Assembly: GCF_937921625.1 (NCBI RefSeq)
Contig: NZ_CAKZTI010000005.1
Coordinates: 27,982 to 91,981, forward strand
DNA: 64,000 nt
Origin: an uncultured Campylobacter sp.
GTDB taxonomy: Bacteria; Campylobacterota; Campylobacteria; Campylobacterales; Campylobacteraceae
Direction of reading: 5' to 3'
Below are positions 51,257 to 60,712 of the stretch, one piece after another. Below the pieces are notes generated by a model. The model was given only the letters and a program-made list of their open reading frames with translations. It was not told where the DNA came from and did no database searches. The translations under genes and the position numbers were made by a program. Within the stretch, counting starts at the first letter, position 1, and each line of letters begins with the position of its first letter.

Positions 51257-51775
51257 ATGAAAAAAATTTTTGCTTTGCTTCTTGCGGCGCTATTCTTTGC
51301 CGGTTGCGGGCAGTCTCAGCCGAAAGTGCCGATCGCAAGCGCGTATAAATTCAAGGGCATTACCTACTACCACATCCAAAACCATAATCCGAAAAAATTT
51401 GTCTATCAATCGCCGGAAGCAGTCGAGAAAAAGTACAATGAGCAGCTTTTAGCGGCGCTAAAAGAGGCGAACCTGCTGGATCAAAACTCTATCGACGAGC
51501 TTAAAATTACAATAAAGCACCACAGGGGCTTTACGGGCGAAGCTACTCCGTTTCCTAGCGATAGAATCGGTGGCATAGAGTTTATTTATGAGGTTAAACT
51601 AGTAAGAAACGGCCAAATTTTAAGAAGCTACGTGCAAAATGACATCGAGCATTACGATCCGGGATTTTTCGGCAATATGAAAACCATAGCGTTGCAAAAT
51701 ACGGATGATAGCTATGAAAATACCGCAATTACGGCTCTTGTCAAGCATTTGATGGAGATTATAAAGAAATTTTAG
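51257..51775 (+). CDS. Putative lipoprotein
   Basis: The 172-residue product has a lipoprotein signal (LLLAALFFAGC, lipidated Cys near residue 17) followed by a soluble domain with GITYYHIQNHNPKKFVYQSP and a C-terminal helix (ITALVKHLMEIIKKF). I recognise no family. AAAGGAGAAA precedes the ATG. It stands alone with its own -10 box, so it is probably a free-standing envelope protein gene. Confidence 0.75.
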   Translation: MKKIFALLLAALFFAGCGQSQPKVPIASAYKFKGITYYHIQNHNPKKFVYQSPEAVEKKYNEQLLAALKEANLLDQNSIDELKITIKHHRGFTGEATPFPSDRIGGIEFIYEVKLVRNGQILRSYVQNDIEHYDPGFFGNMKTIALQNTDDSYENTAITALVKHLMEIIKKF

Positions 51776-52644
51776 CGGCCAGCTTGGGCGCAACGCACGT
51801 GCCCGATGCCGCATTTGACTAAATTATAAATGATTTTGACGCCTTGCTGGCTTTTAAATCGCGGGATTTTAAAAAATCGCTGCGAGCTTGAGTGGTAAAA
51901 TTTAAAGAAGCGAATTGCTTGAGGGCTACCGATATATCGATAGCCCGTCGCCAATGAAGCGGCGAACACTTGGGAAAACGGCATTTAAGTCCTTACAATA
52001 CTCTAAAATATAAAGAATTTCGGCGCTAAAATTAAACGCGATCGGCGGGTGCATTCTTGCCGGCGCGTGCTGCGGATTTCGCGGCGAAATTTAAAACGTA
52101 GTTTTGCACGATTTAGAGGATGCGAGTTTTGCAGAAGCTCGGCCACACAAGACAGATGGCGAATGCGCGGCAAATTATCATAAATTTAAAGCGTAGCGGC
52201 GCTACGCGGTCTCATCAAATATGCAGAAAATTTTACGGCAAATTTAAAACGCAGTCTAGCGGAGTTAATATGGCGGATTAAAATGCGACTTGCAGCGGTT
52301 GGTGCGGTAAATTTGCTCTGCGATTGCAGTTAAATTTTTCCGCCGCGCGGAGTAAATACATTATATATTGAATAGCAAATAAAAGTATGAAATAGAGTTA
52401 AATTTTCCGCCGCGCGGAGTAAATACCGCGCAGAGTTAAATTTGCCGCATAGAAGCTAAATTTTGCGCCGCAGTTAAATCGACAATAGTTAAATCGCAGC
52501 GAGCTAAAACGCTATAAATTTAGAGCTCGCGGGCGTAAGCGCTTGACTTGCGGTTGAGCCGAGATCTTTTATTATAAGATGCCTATTGTTCGCATTCCTG
52601 CAGCTGTATAAAACAAACGACGCCGCATTTTAAATTTTAAAATT
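51776..52644. other. 870-base gap with direct repeats, no supported gene
   Basis: No gene is seen. A 31-32 base near-identical direct repeat lies at 52328-52359 and 52396-52426; further partial units (AGTTAAATTTGCCGC, CTAAATTTTGCGCCGC, AGTTAAATCGC) continue to about 52500. Confidence 0.5.
52328..52426 (+). repeat. Near-perfect 31-base direct repeat pair
   Basis: Copies at 52328-52359 and 52396-52426 both read AGTTAAATTTT(T)CCGCC then GCGCGGAGTAAATAC. They differ by one T and are 68 bases apart. Confidence 0.85.
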
Positions 52645-53574
52645 TTATTTGAATAAGCTATTTACGCTCTCGTCGTGATATACGCGCCTGATGACCTCGC
52701 CGAAGAGCGGAGCGACGCTGATTACCTTGATGCGGTCGCTTTCCTGCTTTAGCGGGATCGTGTCGGTCACGACTAGGCCGTCCAGCGCGCCGCTTTCGAT
52801 GCGCTCATATGCCGGGCCGCTTAGCACGGCGTGCGTGCAAAACGCACTGACGCTCTTCGCGCCCTGTTCCTTAAACGCGCCCGCAGCCTTGACGATGGTT
52901 CCCGCGGTATCGATCATATCGTCGATTAGGATCACGTCCTTGCCCGCGACGTCGCCGATGATGTTCATCACCTCGCTTTTGTTCGCCTCCTCGCGGCGCT
53001 TATCGACGATCACCAGATCGAGCGAGAGCTTTTTAGCGAAGCTTCTGGCGCGCGCGACGCCGCCAACGTCGGGGCTAGCGATGATCGGATTTTTTAAATT
53101 TTTCTCTTTTAGGTAGTCCAAAAATATCAGCGAGCCGTAGAGGTTATCGACCGGCACGTCGAAAAAGCCCTGTATCTGCCCCGCGTGCAGATCCATCGTG
53201 ACGACGCGGTCGATCCCCGCCGTCTGCATCATATTTGCCACGAGCTTCGCGCTGATCGGCACGCGCGGGGCTGCTTTGCGGTCTTGGCGAGCGTAGCCGA
53301 AGTAGGGCACGACCGCCGTGATCGAGTTCGCGCTGGAGCGCTTCAGCGCGTCGGTTAGGATCAGAAGCTCCATCAGATTGGAGTTTGCGGGCGCGCAGGT
53401 CGGTTGGATGACGAAGACGTCCTTGCCGCGCACGCTCTCGCCGATCTGGACGCTGATTTCGCCGTCGCTGAAGGTTTTGATCGCGCACTCGCTAAGCGGC
53501 AGCGAGAGATATTTGGAGATTTTTTTGGCAAATTCGGGATTTGCGGTGCCGGAGAAAATTTTATATCCGCGCAT
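52645..53574 (-). CDS. prs: Ribose-phosphate pyrophosphokinase
   Basis: The 309-residue enzyme makes PRPP from ribose-5-phosphate and ATP. Motifs are FSDGEISVQIGESVRGKDVF, PYFGYARQDRK, TMDLHAGQIQGFFDVPVDNL, DKRREEANKSEV and the PRPP loop VILIDDMIDTAGT. Length is standard. AAAGGT precedes the ATG. It stands alone, bordered by two long gaps. Confidence 0.97.
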   Translation of the reverse strand: MRGYKIFSGTANPEFAKKISKYLSLPLSECAIKTFSDGEISVQIGESVRGKDVFVIQPTCAPANSNLMELLILTDALKRSSANSITAVVPYFGYARQDRKAAPRVPISAKLVANMMQTAGIDRVVTMDLHAGQIQGFFDVPVDNLYGSLIFLDYLKEKNLKNPIIASPDVGGVARARSFAKKLSLDLVIVDKRREEANKSEVMNIIGDVAGKDVILIDDMIDTAGTIVKAAGAFKEQGAKSVSAFCTHAVLSGPAYERIESGALDGLVVTDTIPLKQESDRIKVISVAPLFGEVIRRVYHDESVNSLFK

Positions 53575-54369
53575 TTTGATGACCTTTGGATTGAAATTTA
53601 CTCGAATTCTACACCAAAAGCGCTAAATTTTAGCTAATTCGCCCGCCGCGCTCGCGTAAAATTCATAAGCGAGCATCGCGGATCGCCGCACGTTTGCGAG
53701 ATAAATTCTTTAAAATTTCAGGGCGGCTAGGCTTGTCGCGGTCTTATTCTGGCGAAATTTGGCTTTGGATTGTAGCCGATACGCGCGCGGGTCATCGTAG
53801 CCCGCGTTTTGTGCCAGTAGCTGCGCGGATGCGGCTAAAACCGTATTGAAAGGTTTTATGAAAGTCTGAGGGAACGCATCAAACAGAGATGTGGCTAAAA
53901 CCGTATCGCAGAGGGCGGGGCGCCGATTAGCACGGAATTTTATATTTGCGATACAGACAGGCAAAATTTTATCTTTGGAATCATAGTGAGCGCGCGTTTA
54001 AATTTAGATTTGAGCTTGCACAGGACAGACTGCGCGAATACTTTGCGGCGCGCTAAATTTAGGCTGCCGCGGCGCATAAATTTTATATTTCTTGGGCGGT
54101 TAAATTTAAAATGTGCTTTGCTTTGGTGAAAATTTAAAACTCGCTTTGACGATCAAATTTAAAAAATCGCTCTTTAGAGCTTGATTGTGCGCCGCGAAAT
54201 TTTAAAATTTATCGTGCGAGCTCCATTCGCCGCGTAAATTTAGATACTGCCTTTGCCGCTTCAATTTTAAAATCGTGCAGGTTTGCTTCGTAGCGTAAAT
54301 TTCGGAATCGTTTTTTGAGCGCTCAAATTTTAAAAATCGCGCGGAGATAAATTTAATCCGAAGAAAGCG
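53575..54369. other. 800-base gap with a short direct repeat, no supported gene
   Basis: A 19-base segment GATGCGGCTAAAACCGTAT (53828-53846) recurs with one change at 53888-53906. The rest is AAATTT-rich. An 84-codon minus-strand frame (53710-53964) spans the repeats but has no visible Shine-Dalgarno or family. Confidence 0.45.
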
Positions 54370-56670
54370 TTATTCCGTGATTTTGGTGGGCTCGCCGAAT
54401 AGCCTATTCATTTCGGAGATTAAAATTTCCTTGCCGTCCTGCGCGCCGTTTGCGAGCTCGGCGAGGCCTGCCTTGGCGGCGCGCACGCTCTTGCTCGTAT
54501 CGCGGGGCTTTGCGGCGTAGTTTTGCGGATCGGTGGATCTTAGCAGATCATCTTTCTCCCCGCCGTCATCTCCTGAAGAAATTTCGGAATTTTGCAGCTT
54601 AGAATTTGAAGCGGAATTTTGCGAATTGGAATTCGTCGCGGAATTTCGCTGCGCAGAATTTTGCGTAGTAGAATTTTTCGAATTTTGCTGCTCGGAATTT
54701 CTTCCCGCATCCGTTTGCAATTTTGCGGCTTGCGCCTCATTTGCGGCGGAATTTATTTGCGGTGCACAGCTCTGCTCGCTCTCTTGCACGCCGGTTAAAT
54801 TCCTATGATCTTGCTCGCCCGTTTGCGTAGATTCGGGATTTTCTTGCACGCTGCTAGAGATTGAGCTTTCAGTAAAATTTTGTGCCGCGGAATTTACAGG
54901 GCTTTGCGAGGTCAAATTTGCAGGGCGCGCAGTATCGGCGCTGGATTCGGAAGTCGCGCCTTGCGTATAATTCTTGCTTTGTGTAGCGGTTGTGCCACCT
55001 GCGGAATTCCGATCGCGCTCGCTTTGGGCGGGATCATCGCCGTTTTGCGGCGCACCCTGCTCGATTTTGATTTTCGCGCTCTCGCCGAAGAGTGATTTTA
55101 ACACGCTATTGATCGCTCGTGAGCCCTTGCGCAGGTACTCTCTGTCCTGCCCCTGCGCGCGCGAGAGCAGATACAGCGTGCCGCGTTCAAATTTTAAAAA
55201 TTCCACGCATTTGCTAAATTTCTCGCCCAGATCGTAATCGCGGTCGTAAATTTTGGCTAAAAAATTCTCGTAAATTTCATTTTGAGCGCCCGTTTTGACG
55301 GACGAGTTAGAATTTTGCGCCTGCGCCGCCGCACCGCCTGCGTTTGGTTTTATTTCGTCGCTCGCGTCAGAGCTTTGTTTTGCGGCAGCGCTTGCGACAG
55401 AGTTTTGCGCCGAGCTTGCAGGACGTTTTGCGCTTGTCGTAAAGCTAGGCACGCCGCTTGTCGCGCCATTCGCCTCGCTCGGTGCAAAAGTAGCGCCGCC
55501 CGGCTCGCTATTTGGCGCAAAATTCGCGCTTTGGTTGGAATTCGACCTAAAATTCGGCGCAGAGCTTTGCGCGTTTAAATTAGGCGCCGAAGCAGAAGCA
55601 TAGCCCTCGCCTTGATCCAGGGATCTTCCGACCTCTATGAGCTCGTCGATCTCGCGCAGATTTACCGCCTCCATCATCATAAAAATCATCATAGAAATTG
55701 CGTAGGTGTTGTCCGGGCTGATGGCGAGCATGCTCTTAGCGCCCGCTAAAATGCGGAAAAACCGCTCATACATCAGCAGGCTAAATTTCGCGTCGCGGCG
55801 CAGGAATTTATCCTTTAAATTTGCGATCATCTCGTCGATTATCGTCTCGGCGTTGTAGTTTTCGACCTCTTTGATGATCTCGATCGCGCCCGCGCGGTCC
55901 TGGCGCAGCACGACGTCTAAAATTTCGCCGATTTTAGCGGGATCGAGCAAGCCTAACATATCGGCGATCGCGCGCTGCGTGATGCCTTCGCGGCTAAAGA
56001 TAATCGCCTGATCGAGGAGCGTGAGCGTGTCTCGTAGCGAGCCTGAGCCGCTACGCGCTAAAATTTCAAGCGCGCCCTCTTCGTAAGCGATATTTTCGGT
56101 TTTTAAAATTTGCTCTAGATGCGCTACGACGGCGCTTTTGGCGATCGGCTTAAAGCGAAAGTGCTGCGTGCGCGATAGCACGGTGACGGGAAGCTTGAGC
56201 GGATCGGTGGTCGCAAGGATAAATTTTACGTAGCTAGGCGGCTCCTCAAGCGTCTTTAAAAGCGCGTTGGAGGCCTCTTTGGTGAGCATATGCACCTCGT
56301 CGATGATGAAAATTTTAAAGCGCGCGCTTGCGGGATGATACTTCGTCTGCTCGATGAGCTCGCGAATATCGTCGATCTTGCGGTGGCTGGCGGCGTCCAT
56401 CTCGATGATGTCGATGTGGCGCCCCTCGTTTGCCATTACGCAGTTATCGCAGAGCTCGCACGGCTTGCCGGTGGGGCCTTTGTCGCATAAAAGCGCTTTG
56501 GCAAAAATCCTAGCCGTCGAGGTTTTGCCGCTGCCGCGAAGTCCGCTGAAAAGATATGCGTGGCTCAGCCTGCCCGAATCCAGCGCGTGCGCGAGGCTTT
56601 TGGCGACGGCGTCTTGACCGATGAGCTGATCGAAGCTTTTGGGTCTGTATTTTAAAGCGAGTGCTTGCAA
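54370..56670 (-). CDS. dnaX: DNA polymerase III subunit gamma/tau, with expanded low-complexity linkers
   Basis: The clamp-loader subunit has Walker A GLRGSGKTSTA, a four-Cys zinc module (CDKGPTGKPCELCDNC), DEVHM and SRC-like TQHFRFKP. AAA+ lid and collar fill residues 1-345. Two long Ser/Asn/Gln/Ala-rich linkers follow (about 355-460 and 537-710), separated by a folded segment (LAKIYDRDYDLGEKFSKC). The total of 766 residues compares with about 500 in C. jejuni (from memory). The start is TTG at 56670 after AAAGGAGAAA (LQALALKYRPK); a TTG 30 bases upstream lacks such a site. It is divergent from the YajG-like lipoprotein gene. Confidence 0.94.
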   Translation of the reverse strand: MQALALKYRPKSFDQLIGQDAVAKSLAHALDSGRLSHAYLFSGLRGSGKTSTARIFAKALLCDKGPTGKPCELCDNCVMANEGRHIDIIEMDAASHRKIDDIRELIEQTKYHPASARFKIFIIDEVHMLTKEASNALLKTLEEPPSYVKFILATTDPLKLPVTVLSRTQHFRFKPIAKSAVVAHLEQILKTENIAYEEGALEILARSGSGSLRDTLTLLDQAIIFSREGITQRAIADMLGLLDPAKIGEILDVVLRQDRAGAIEIIKEVENYNAETIIDEMIANLKDKFLRRDAKFSLLMYERFFRILAGAKSMLAISPDNTYAISMMIFMMMEAVNLREIDELIEVGRSLDQGEGYASASAPNLNAQSSAPNFRSNSNQSANFAPNSEPGGATFAPSEANGATSGVPSFTTSAKRPASSAQNSVASAAAKQSSDASDEIKPNAGGAAAQAQNSNSSVKTGAQNEIYENFLAKIYDRDYDLGEKFSKCVEFLKFERGTLYLLSRAQGQDREYLRKGSRAINSVLKSLFGESAKIKIEQGAPQNGDDPAQSERDRNSAGGTTATQSKNYTQGATSESSADTARPANLTSQSPVNSAAQNFTESSISSSVQENPESTQTGEQDHRNLTGVQESEQSCAPQINSAANEAQAAKLQTDAGRNSEQQNSKNSTTQNSAQRNSATNSNSQNSASNSKLQNSEISSGDDGGEKDDLLRSTDPQNYAAKPRDTSKSVRAAKAGLAELANGAQDGKEILISEMNRLFGEPTKITE

Positions 56671-56762
56671 AATTTCTCCTTTGATCTCGCAATGATACAA
56701 AAAAATCTATAAATTTTAAATTTAGTGCTACAATGCGCCCGAATTTCAGAAAAAGGATAAAA

Positions 56763-57311
56763 ATGAAAAAATTTTTAATCGGCGTATTTGCGCTATTTTT
56801 TGTCGCTTGCTCGCAAACCAGCAGCGTCATCAGCTTAAATCCGTATCTTTCTAAGGCCGATCAGACCGTAAGCGGCAAGTCGGTAAATATCAACGCGATC
56901 AACGATCAGCGCGAAAATCAGATGGTAATCGCCGTCATCAACGATAATAACGGCAAGCTGGTCGATGAGGTACTTTTAAAAAACAATCTCTCGGCGTGGT
57001 TCGACAAAGCTTTACGCGCGGAGCTTGAGGCTCGCGGCGTAAAGATCGATCCGGCAAGCCCGAATATCGTAACCGTAAACATTAGAAGCATCTCGGCGGC
57101 GATCAACGGCTACTCGAAGGAAAATATGAGCGCAAGAGGCGAGGTCGCGATCTCTATCGTGCAGGGCAACAAAACTACGACCAAGCGCGTTTCGCAGGAT
57201 CAGAGCCAATTTACGGCGCTTCGCACGGCTAGATCGCTTAATCCTTTCGTGCAAAGCTTGCTTGGCGACATCGTCAAAAAATCTGCCGATCAAATCATCT
57301 CTACGCTTTAG
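56763..57311 (+). CDS. YajG-family lipoprotein
   Basis: The 182-residue product starts at ATG 56763 (MKKFLIGVFALFFVAC), after AAAAGGATAAA; an earlier ATG at 56733 lies before the Shine-Dalgarno. The lipobox is FVAC. The mature part (LNPYLSKADQ, INAINDQRENQMVIAVINDN) matches YajG-type outer-membrane lipoproteins of unknown function. TACAAT at 56728-56733 is the probable -10 and lies in the divergent region with dnaX. Its stop is followed directly by the comF start. Confidence 0.82.
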   Translation: MKKFLIGVFALFFVACSQTSSVISLNPYLSKADQTVSGKSVNINAINDQRENQMVIAVINDNNGKLVDEVLLKNNLSAWFDKALRAELEARGVKIDPASPNIVTVNIRSISAAINGYSKENMSARGEVAISIVQGNKTTTKRVSQDQSQFTALRTARSLNPFVQSLLGDIVKKSADQIISTL

Positions 57312-57929
57312 ATGCGCTGCGTAAATTGCGGCGCGTTTAGCCTGCGCACGATCTGCGCCGCCTGCGCCGCAAATTTAGCCGAATGCCGTCTAAGTATGCG
57401 GCAGGTGGAGGGCTTTAGCGTATTTTACTACTACGGCTACTCCGAAATTCGAGAGCTTATACTTTCTAAACATCACGAATACGGCGCTGCAGTGCTTGCG
57501 CGCATAGCCTCTTTAAGCCTAGCGAAATTCCCGCTTCATCTGCAGCGCGAAATTTCTGCAAATCCGCAAAATTACGAAACGTTTAAAACGGACGGGATTT
57601 TTAAATTTAACGCCGTGCCGCTGGATGATGACGCTCGCAGCGGCTATTCGCACACGGCGATCCTAGCTCGCGCGCTAAAAAGCGAACTGATTGAGCCAAA
57701 ATTTCACTGCCTGCGCGCGCAAAACCGCGTCAAATACACGGGGCAGAGTTTGGAATTTCGCCTAAAACACAAGCGAAATTTTAAAATTTTAACCCCGCCG
57801 AAATTCCCCGTGATCCTAGTAGACGACATCATCACCTCGGGTCTTAGCATGCTGCAAGCACGCGAGAGCTTGATCGATGGCGGCTTTATGCCCGTGTGCG
57901 GCTTGGTTTTAGCTAATGCAAAAGAATAA
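57312..57929 (+). CDS. ComF-family phosphoribosyltransferase-like protein
   Basis: The 205-residue product has an N-terminal zinc-ribbon-like Cys set (CVNCGAF, CAACAANL) and a C-terminal phosphoribosyltransferase fold with the PRPP loop VILVDDIITSG. ComF proteins are required for natural transformation; in C. jejuni the gene next to gyrA (CtsW, from memory Cj1028c) is the homologue. The ATG directly follows the TAG of the lipoprotein gene with no Shine-Dalgarno of its own, so translation depends on coupling. It is followed by gyrA. Confidence 0.87.
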   Translation: MRCVNCGAFSLRTICAACAANLAECRLSMRQVEGFSVFYYYGYSEIRELILSKHHEYGAAVLARIASLSLAKFPLHLQREISANPQNYETFKTDGIFKFNAVPLDDDARSGYSHTAILARALKSELIEPKFHCLRAQNRVKYTGQSLEFRLKHKRNFKILTPPKFPVILVDDIITSGLSMLQARESLIDGGFMPVCGLVLANAKE

Positions 57930-57934
57930 TTCGC

Positions 57935-57940
57935 TATAAT
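57935..57940 (+). promoter_or_regulatory. -10 box of gyrA
   Basis: TATAAT, 28 bases before the gyrA ATG, right after the comF stop. Confidence 0.6.
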
Positions 57941-57967
57941 CGCGCTTTAAAATTTAAAAGGATATTT

Positions 57968-60712
57968 ATGCAATCAAATATGTTTGAAAATCAGGAGATC
58001 ATCGATATCGACGTCGAAGAATCGATCAAGACGAGCTATCTTGATTACTCGATGAGCGTTATCATCGGTCGTGCGCTGCCGGACGCCAGAGACGGCCTAA
58101 AGCCGGTGCATAGGCGAATTTTATACGCGATGAACGATCTTGGCGTGGGCTCTCGCCAGCCATACAAAAAATCCGCCCGTATCGTAGGCGACGTCATCGG
58201 TAAATACCATCCGCACGGCGATACCGCCGTTTATGATGCGCTCGTGCGAATGGCGCAGAGCTTTTCGATGAGAATCCCTTCCGTCGACGGTCAAGGTAAC
58301 TTCGGATCGATCGACGGCGACGGCGCGGCGGCGATGAGGTATACCGAAGCGCGTATGACGCCGCTAGCCGAAGAGCTGCTAAAAGACCTGGATAAAGAGA
58401 CGGTCGATTTCGTGCCGAACTACGACGAGAGCCTGAACGAGCCCGACGTCCTGCCTGCGCGCGTGCCGAATTTACTGCTTAACGGCTCGAGCGGAATCGC
58501 CGTAGGAATGGCGACGAATATCCCACCGCACAGCCTAGATGAGCTCGTGGGCGGTCTTTTGATACTGCTTGAGAATAAAAACGCAAGCCTAGAGGAGATC
58601 ATGGGCGAGATCAAGGGCCCTGATTTTCCGACCGGCGGCATCATCTACGGCAAAAAGGGGATTATCGAGGCGTATAAAACGGGCAGAGGGCGCGTTAAAA
58701 TTCGCGCTAAAACCCATATCGAAAAAAAGGCTAGTAAAGACGTCATCGTAATTGACGAGCTGCCGTATCAGACCAATAAAGCGCGCCTGATCGAGCAGAT
58801 CGCAGATCTCGTAAAAGAAAAGCAGATCGAAGGCATCTCCGAAGTGCGCGACGAGAGCGATCGCGACGGAATTCGCGTAGTAATCGAGCTTAAGCGCGAC
58901 GCGATGAGTGAGATCGTGCTGAATAATCTATTTAAGCAAACCACGATGGAGGCGACTTTCGGCGTGATAATGCTCGCAATCGACGGCAAGGAGCCGAAGA
59001 TTTTTACGCTGATAGAGCTTTTGAAACTGTTTTTGAACCACAGAAAAACCGTCATCATCCGCCGCACGATTTTTGAGCTTCAAAAAGCGCGCGCTAGAGC
59101 GCACATCCTGGAGGGCTTAAAGATCGCGCTAGATAACATCGACGAAGTGATCGACGTGATTAGAAATTCCGCCGACACCAACGTAGCGCGCGAAAATTTA
59201 ATGAGCAGATTCGGCCTCAGCGAGGCGCAATCGGGTGCGATCTTGGATATGAGGCTAAGCCGCCTCACCGGACTTGAGCGCGAAAAGATCGAGGAGGAGC
59301 TAAAAGAAATTTTAGCCGAGATAAAGCGGCTTGATGCGATCTTAAAGAGCGAGGAGCTGATTGAGGGGATCATCAAAGATGAGCTTTTGGAGATCAAGGA
59401 TAAATTCAGATGCCCGCGCATCACCGAAATCGTCGATGACTACGAAGATATCGACATCGAAGATTTAATCGCGAATGAAAATATGGTCGTTACGATCACT
59501 CACCGCGGCTACATTAAGCGCGTGCCTAGTAAGACTTACGAGAAGCAAAAGCGCGGCGGCAAGGGGCGCGTGGCGGTCACGACGTACGACGATGACTTCA
59601 TCGAGAGCTTTTTTACGTCCAACACCCACGACACGCTTATGTTTATCACCGACCGCGGGCAGCTTTACTGGCTTAAGGTCTATAAAATCCCAGAGGGCTC
59701 GCGCACCGCAAAGGGCAAGGCGGTAGTAAATTTAATCCAGCTCGGCGCGGACGAAAAAATCATGGCGATCATCCCTACGACCGATTTTGATCCGAGCAAG
59801 TCGCTCGTATTTTTCACTCGCAACGGCATCGTGAAACGCACGAATTTAAGCGAGTTTAAAAACATCCGCTCGCTCGGTATCCGCGCTATCAGCCTGGATG
59901 AGGACGATACTCTGGTGACTGCGCTCATCGCTCCAAACAGCGCCGAGGAGATGCAAAACTACAAAGGAGGCACCTTAAGCGGCGACGATCTGGACGGCGG
60001 CGAGGCTGAGGAAGTTTTAGAGCAGACCGAGCAGGATATTTTAGAGGGAAGCGAAAATGAAATTTTAGATGAAATTTCTCAAGACGAGGGCACGCAAGAG
60101 GGCGAGCCGCAAAGCGCTAACGAAAATATGCTCTTCATCGCTACGAAAAAGGGAATGTGCCTTAAATTTAATCTAAATAAAATTCGCCAGATGGGGCGCA
60201 TCGCTCGCGGCGTAAAGGGGATTAAATTTAAAGAAAAAGGCGACGAGGTCATCGGCGCCGCGTTCATTTTAAGCGACATGCAAGAAATTTTAAGCGTGAG
60301 CCAAAAGGGTATCGGCAAGCGCACGACTGCGAGCGAGTATCGCCTCACAAACCGCGGCGGCAAGGGCGTCATCTGCATGAAGCTCACCAACCGCACGGGC
60401 GAGCTCATCGGTGTCGTGATGGTCGATGAGGAGATGGATCTTATGGCGCTTACTACGAGCGGCAAGATGATCCGCGTGGATATGCAAAGCATCCGCAAAG
60501 CGGGCCGCAACACCAGCGGCGTCATCGTCGTAAATGTCGAGGGCGACGACGTAGTGAGCATTGCGACCTGCCCGAAGGCAGAGGAGGGCGACGAGGGCGA
60601 AGCGGACGAGCTTGCGCAGGATGAAAATTTATTAAATTCAAATTTAGATAGTAAAGATTCGCAGAGCGAGGGCCCTAGCGATGAAATTTTAAAAGGAGGA
60701 GAGGATGAGTAG
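57968..60712 (+). CDS. gyrA: DNA gyrase subunit A, with an acidic insertion
   Basis: The 914-residue subunit cuts and rejoins DNA in supercoiling. The catalytic Tyr125 (RYTEARM) and the quinolone-determining residues Thr86 and Asp90 (HPHGDTAVYD) are wild type by C. jejuni numbering. The C-terminal beta-pinwheel starts near residue 500 (GYIKRVPSKTYEKQKRGGKG is the GyrA box region). An acidic insertion of about 60 residues (about 655-718, GGEAEEVLEQTEQDILEGSE) interrupts the pinwheel, and an acidic tail follows residue 870. C. jejuni GyrA is about 863 residues (from memory). The 3' end overlaps asd by 8 bases. Confidence 0.96.
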   Translation: MQSNMFENQEIIDIDVEESIKTSYLDYSMSVIIGRALPDARDGLKPVHRRILYAMNDLGVGSRQPYKKSARIVGDVIGKYHPHGDTAVYDALVRMAQSFSMRIPSVDGQGNFGSIDGDGAAAMRYTEARMTPLAEELLKDLDKETVDFVPNYDESLNEPDVLPARVPNLLLNGSSGIAVGMATNIPPHSLDELVGGLLILLENKNASLEEIMGEIKGPDFPTGGIIYGKKGIIEAYKTGRGRVKIRAKTHIEKKASKDVIVIDELPYQTNKARLIEQIADLVKEKQIEGISEVRDESDRDGIRVVIELKRDAMSEIVLNNLFKQTTMEATFGVIMLAIDGKEPKIFTLIELLKLFLNHRKTVIIRRTIFELQKARARAHILEGLKIALDNIDEVIDVIRNSADTNVARENLMSRFGLSEAQSGAILDMRLSRLTGLEREKIEEELKEILAEIKRLDAILKSEELIEGIIKDELLEIKDKFRCPRITEIVDDYEDIDIEDLIANENMVVTITHRGYIKRVPSKTYEKQKRGGKGRVAVTTYDDDFIESFFTSNTHDTLMFITDRGQLYWLKVYKIPEGSRTAKGKAVVNLIQLGADEKIMAIIPTTDFDPSKSLVFFTRNGIVKRTNLSEFKNIRSLGIRAISLDEDDTLVTALIAPNSAEEMQNYKGGTLSGDDLDGGEAEEVLEQTEQDILEGSENEILDEISQDEGTQEGEPQSANENMLFIATKKGMCLKFNLNKIRQMGRIARGVKGIKFKEKGDEVIGAAFILSDMQEILSVSQKGIGKRTTASEYRLTNRGGKGVICMKLTNRTGELIGVVMVDEEMDLMALTTSGKMIRVDMQSIRKAGRNTSGVIVVNVEGDDVVSIATCPKAEEGDEGEADELAQDENLLNSNLDSKDSQSEGPSDEILKGGEDE

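Noticed and set aside
51772..51984. 70-codon minus-strand frame after the 51257 lipoprotein gene
   Set aside because: No ribosome site, no protein-like pattern, and located in a repeat-bearing gap.
53710..53964. 84-codon minus-strand frame
   Set aside because: No Shine-Dalgarno and no recognised family; kept only as a possible relic note in the gap description.
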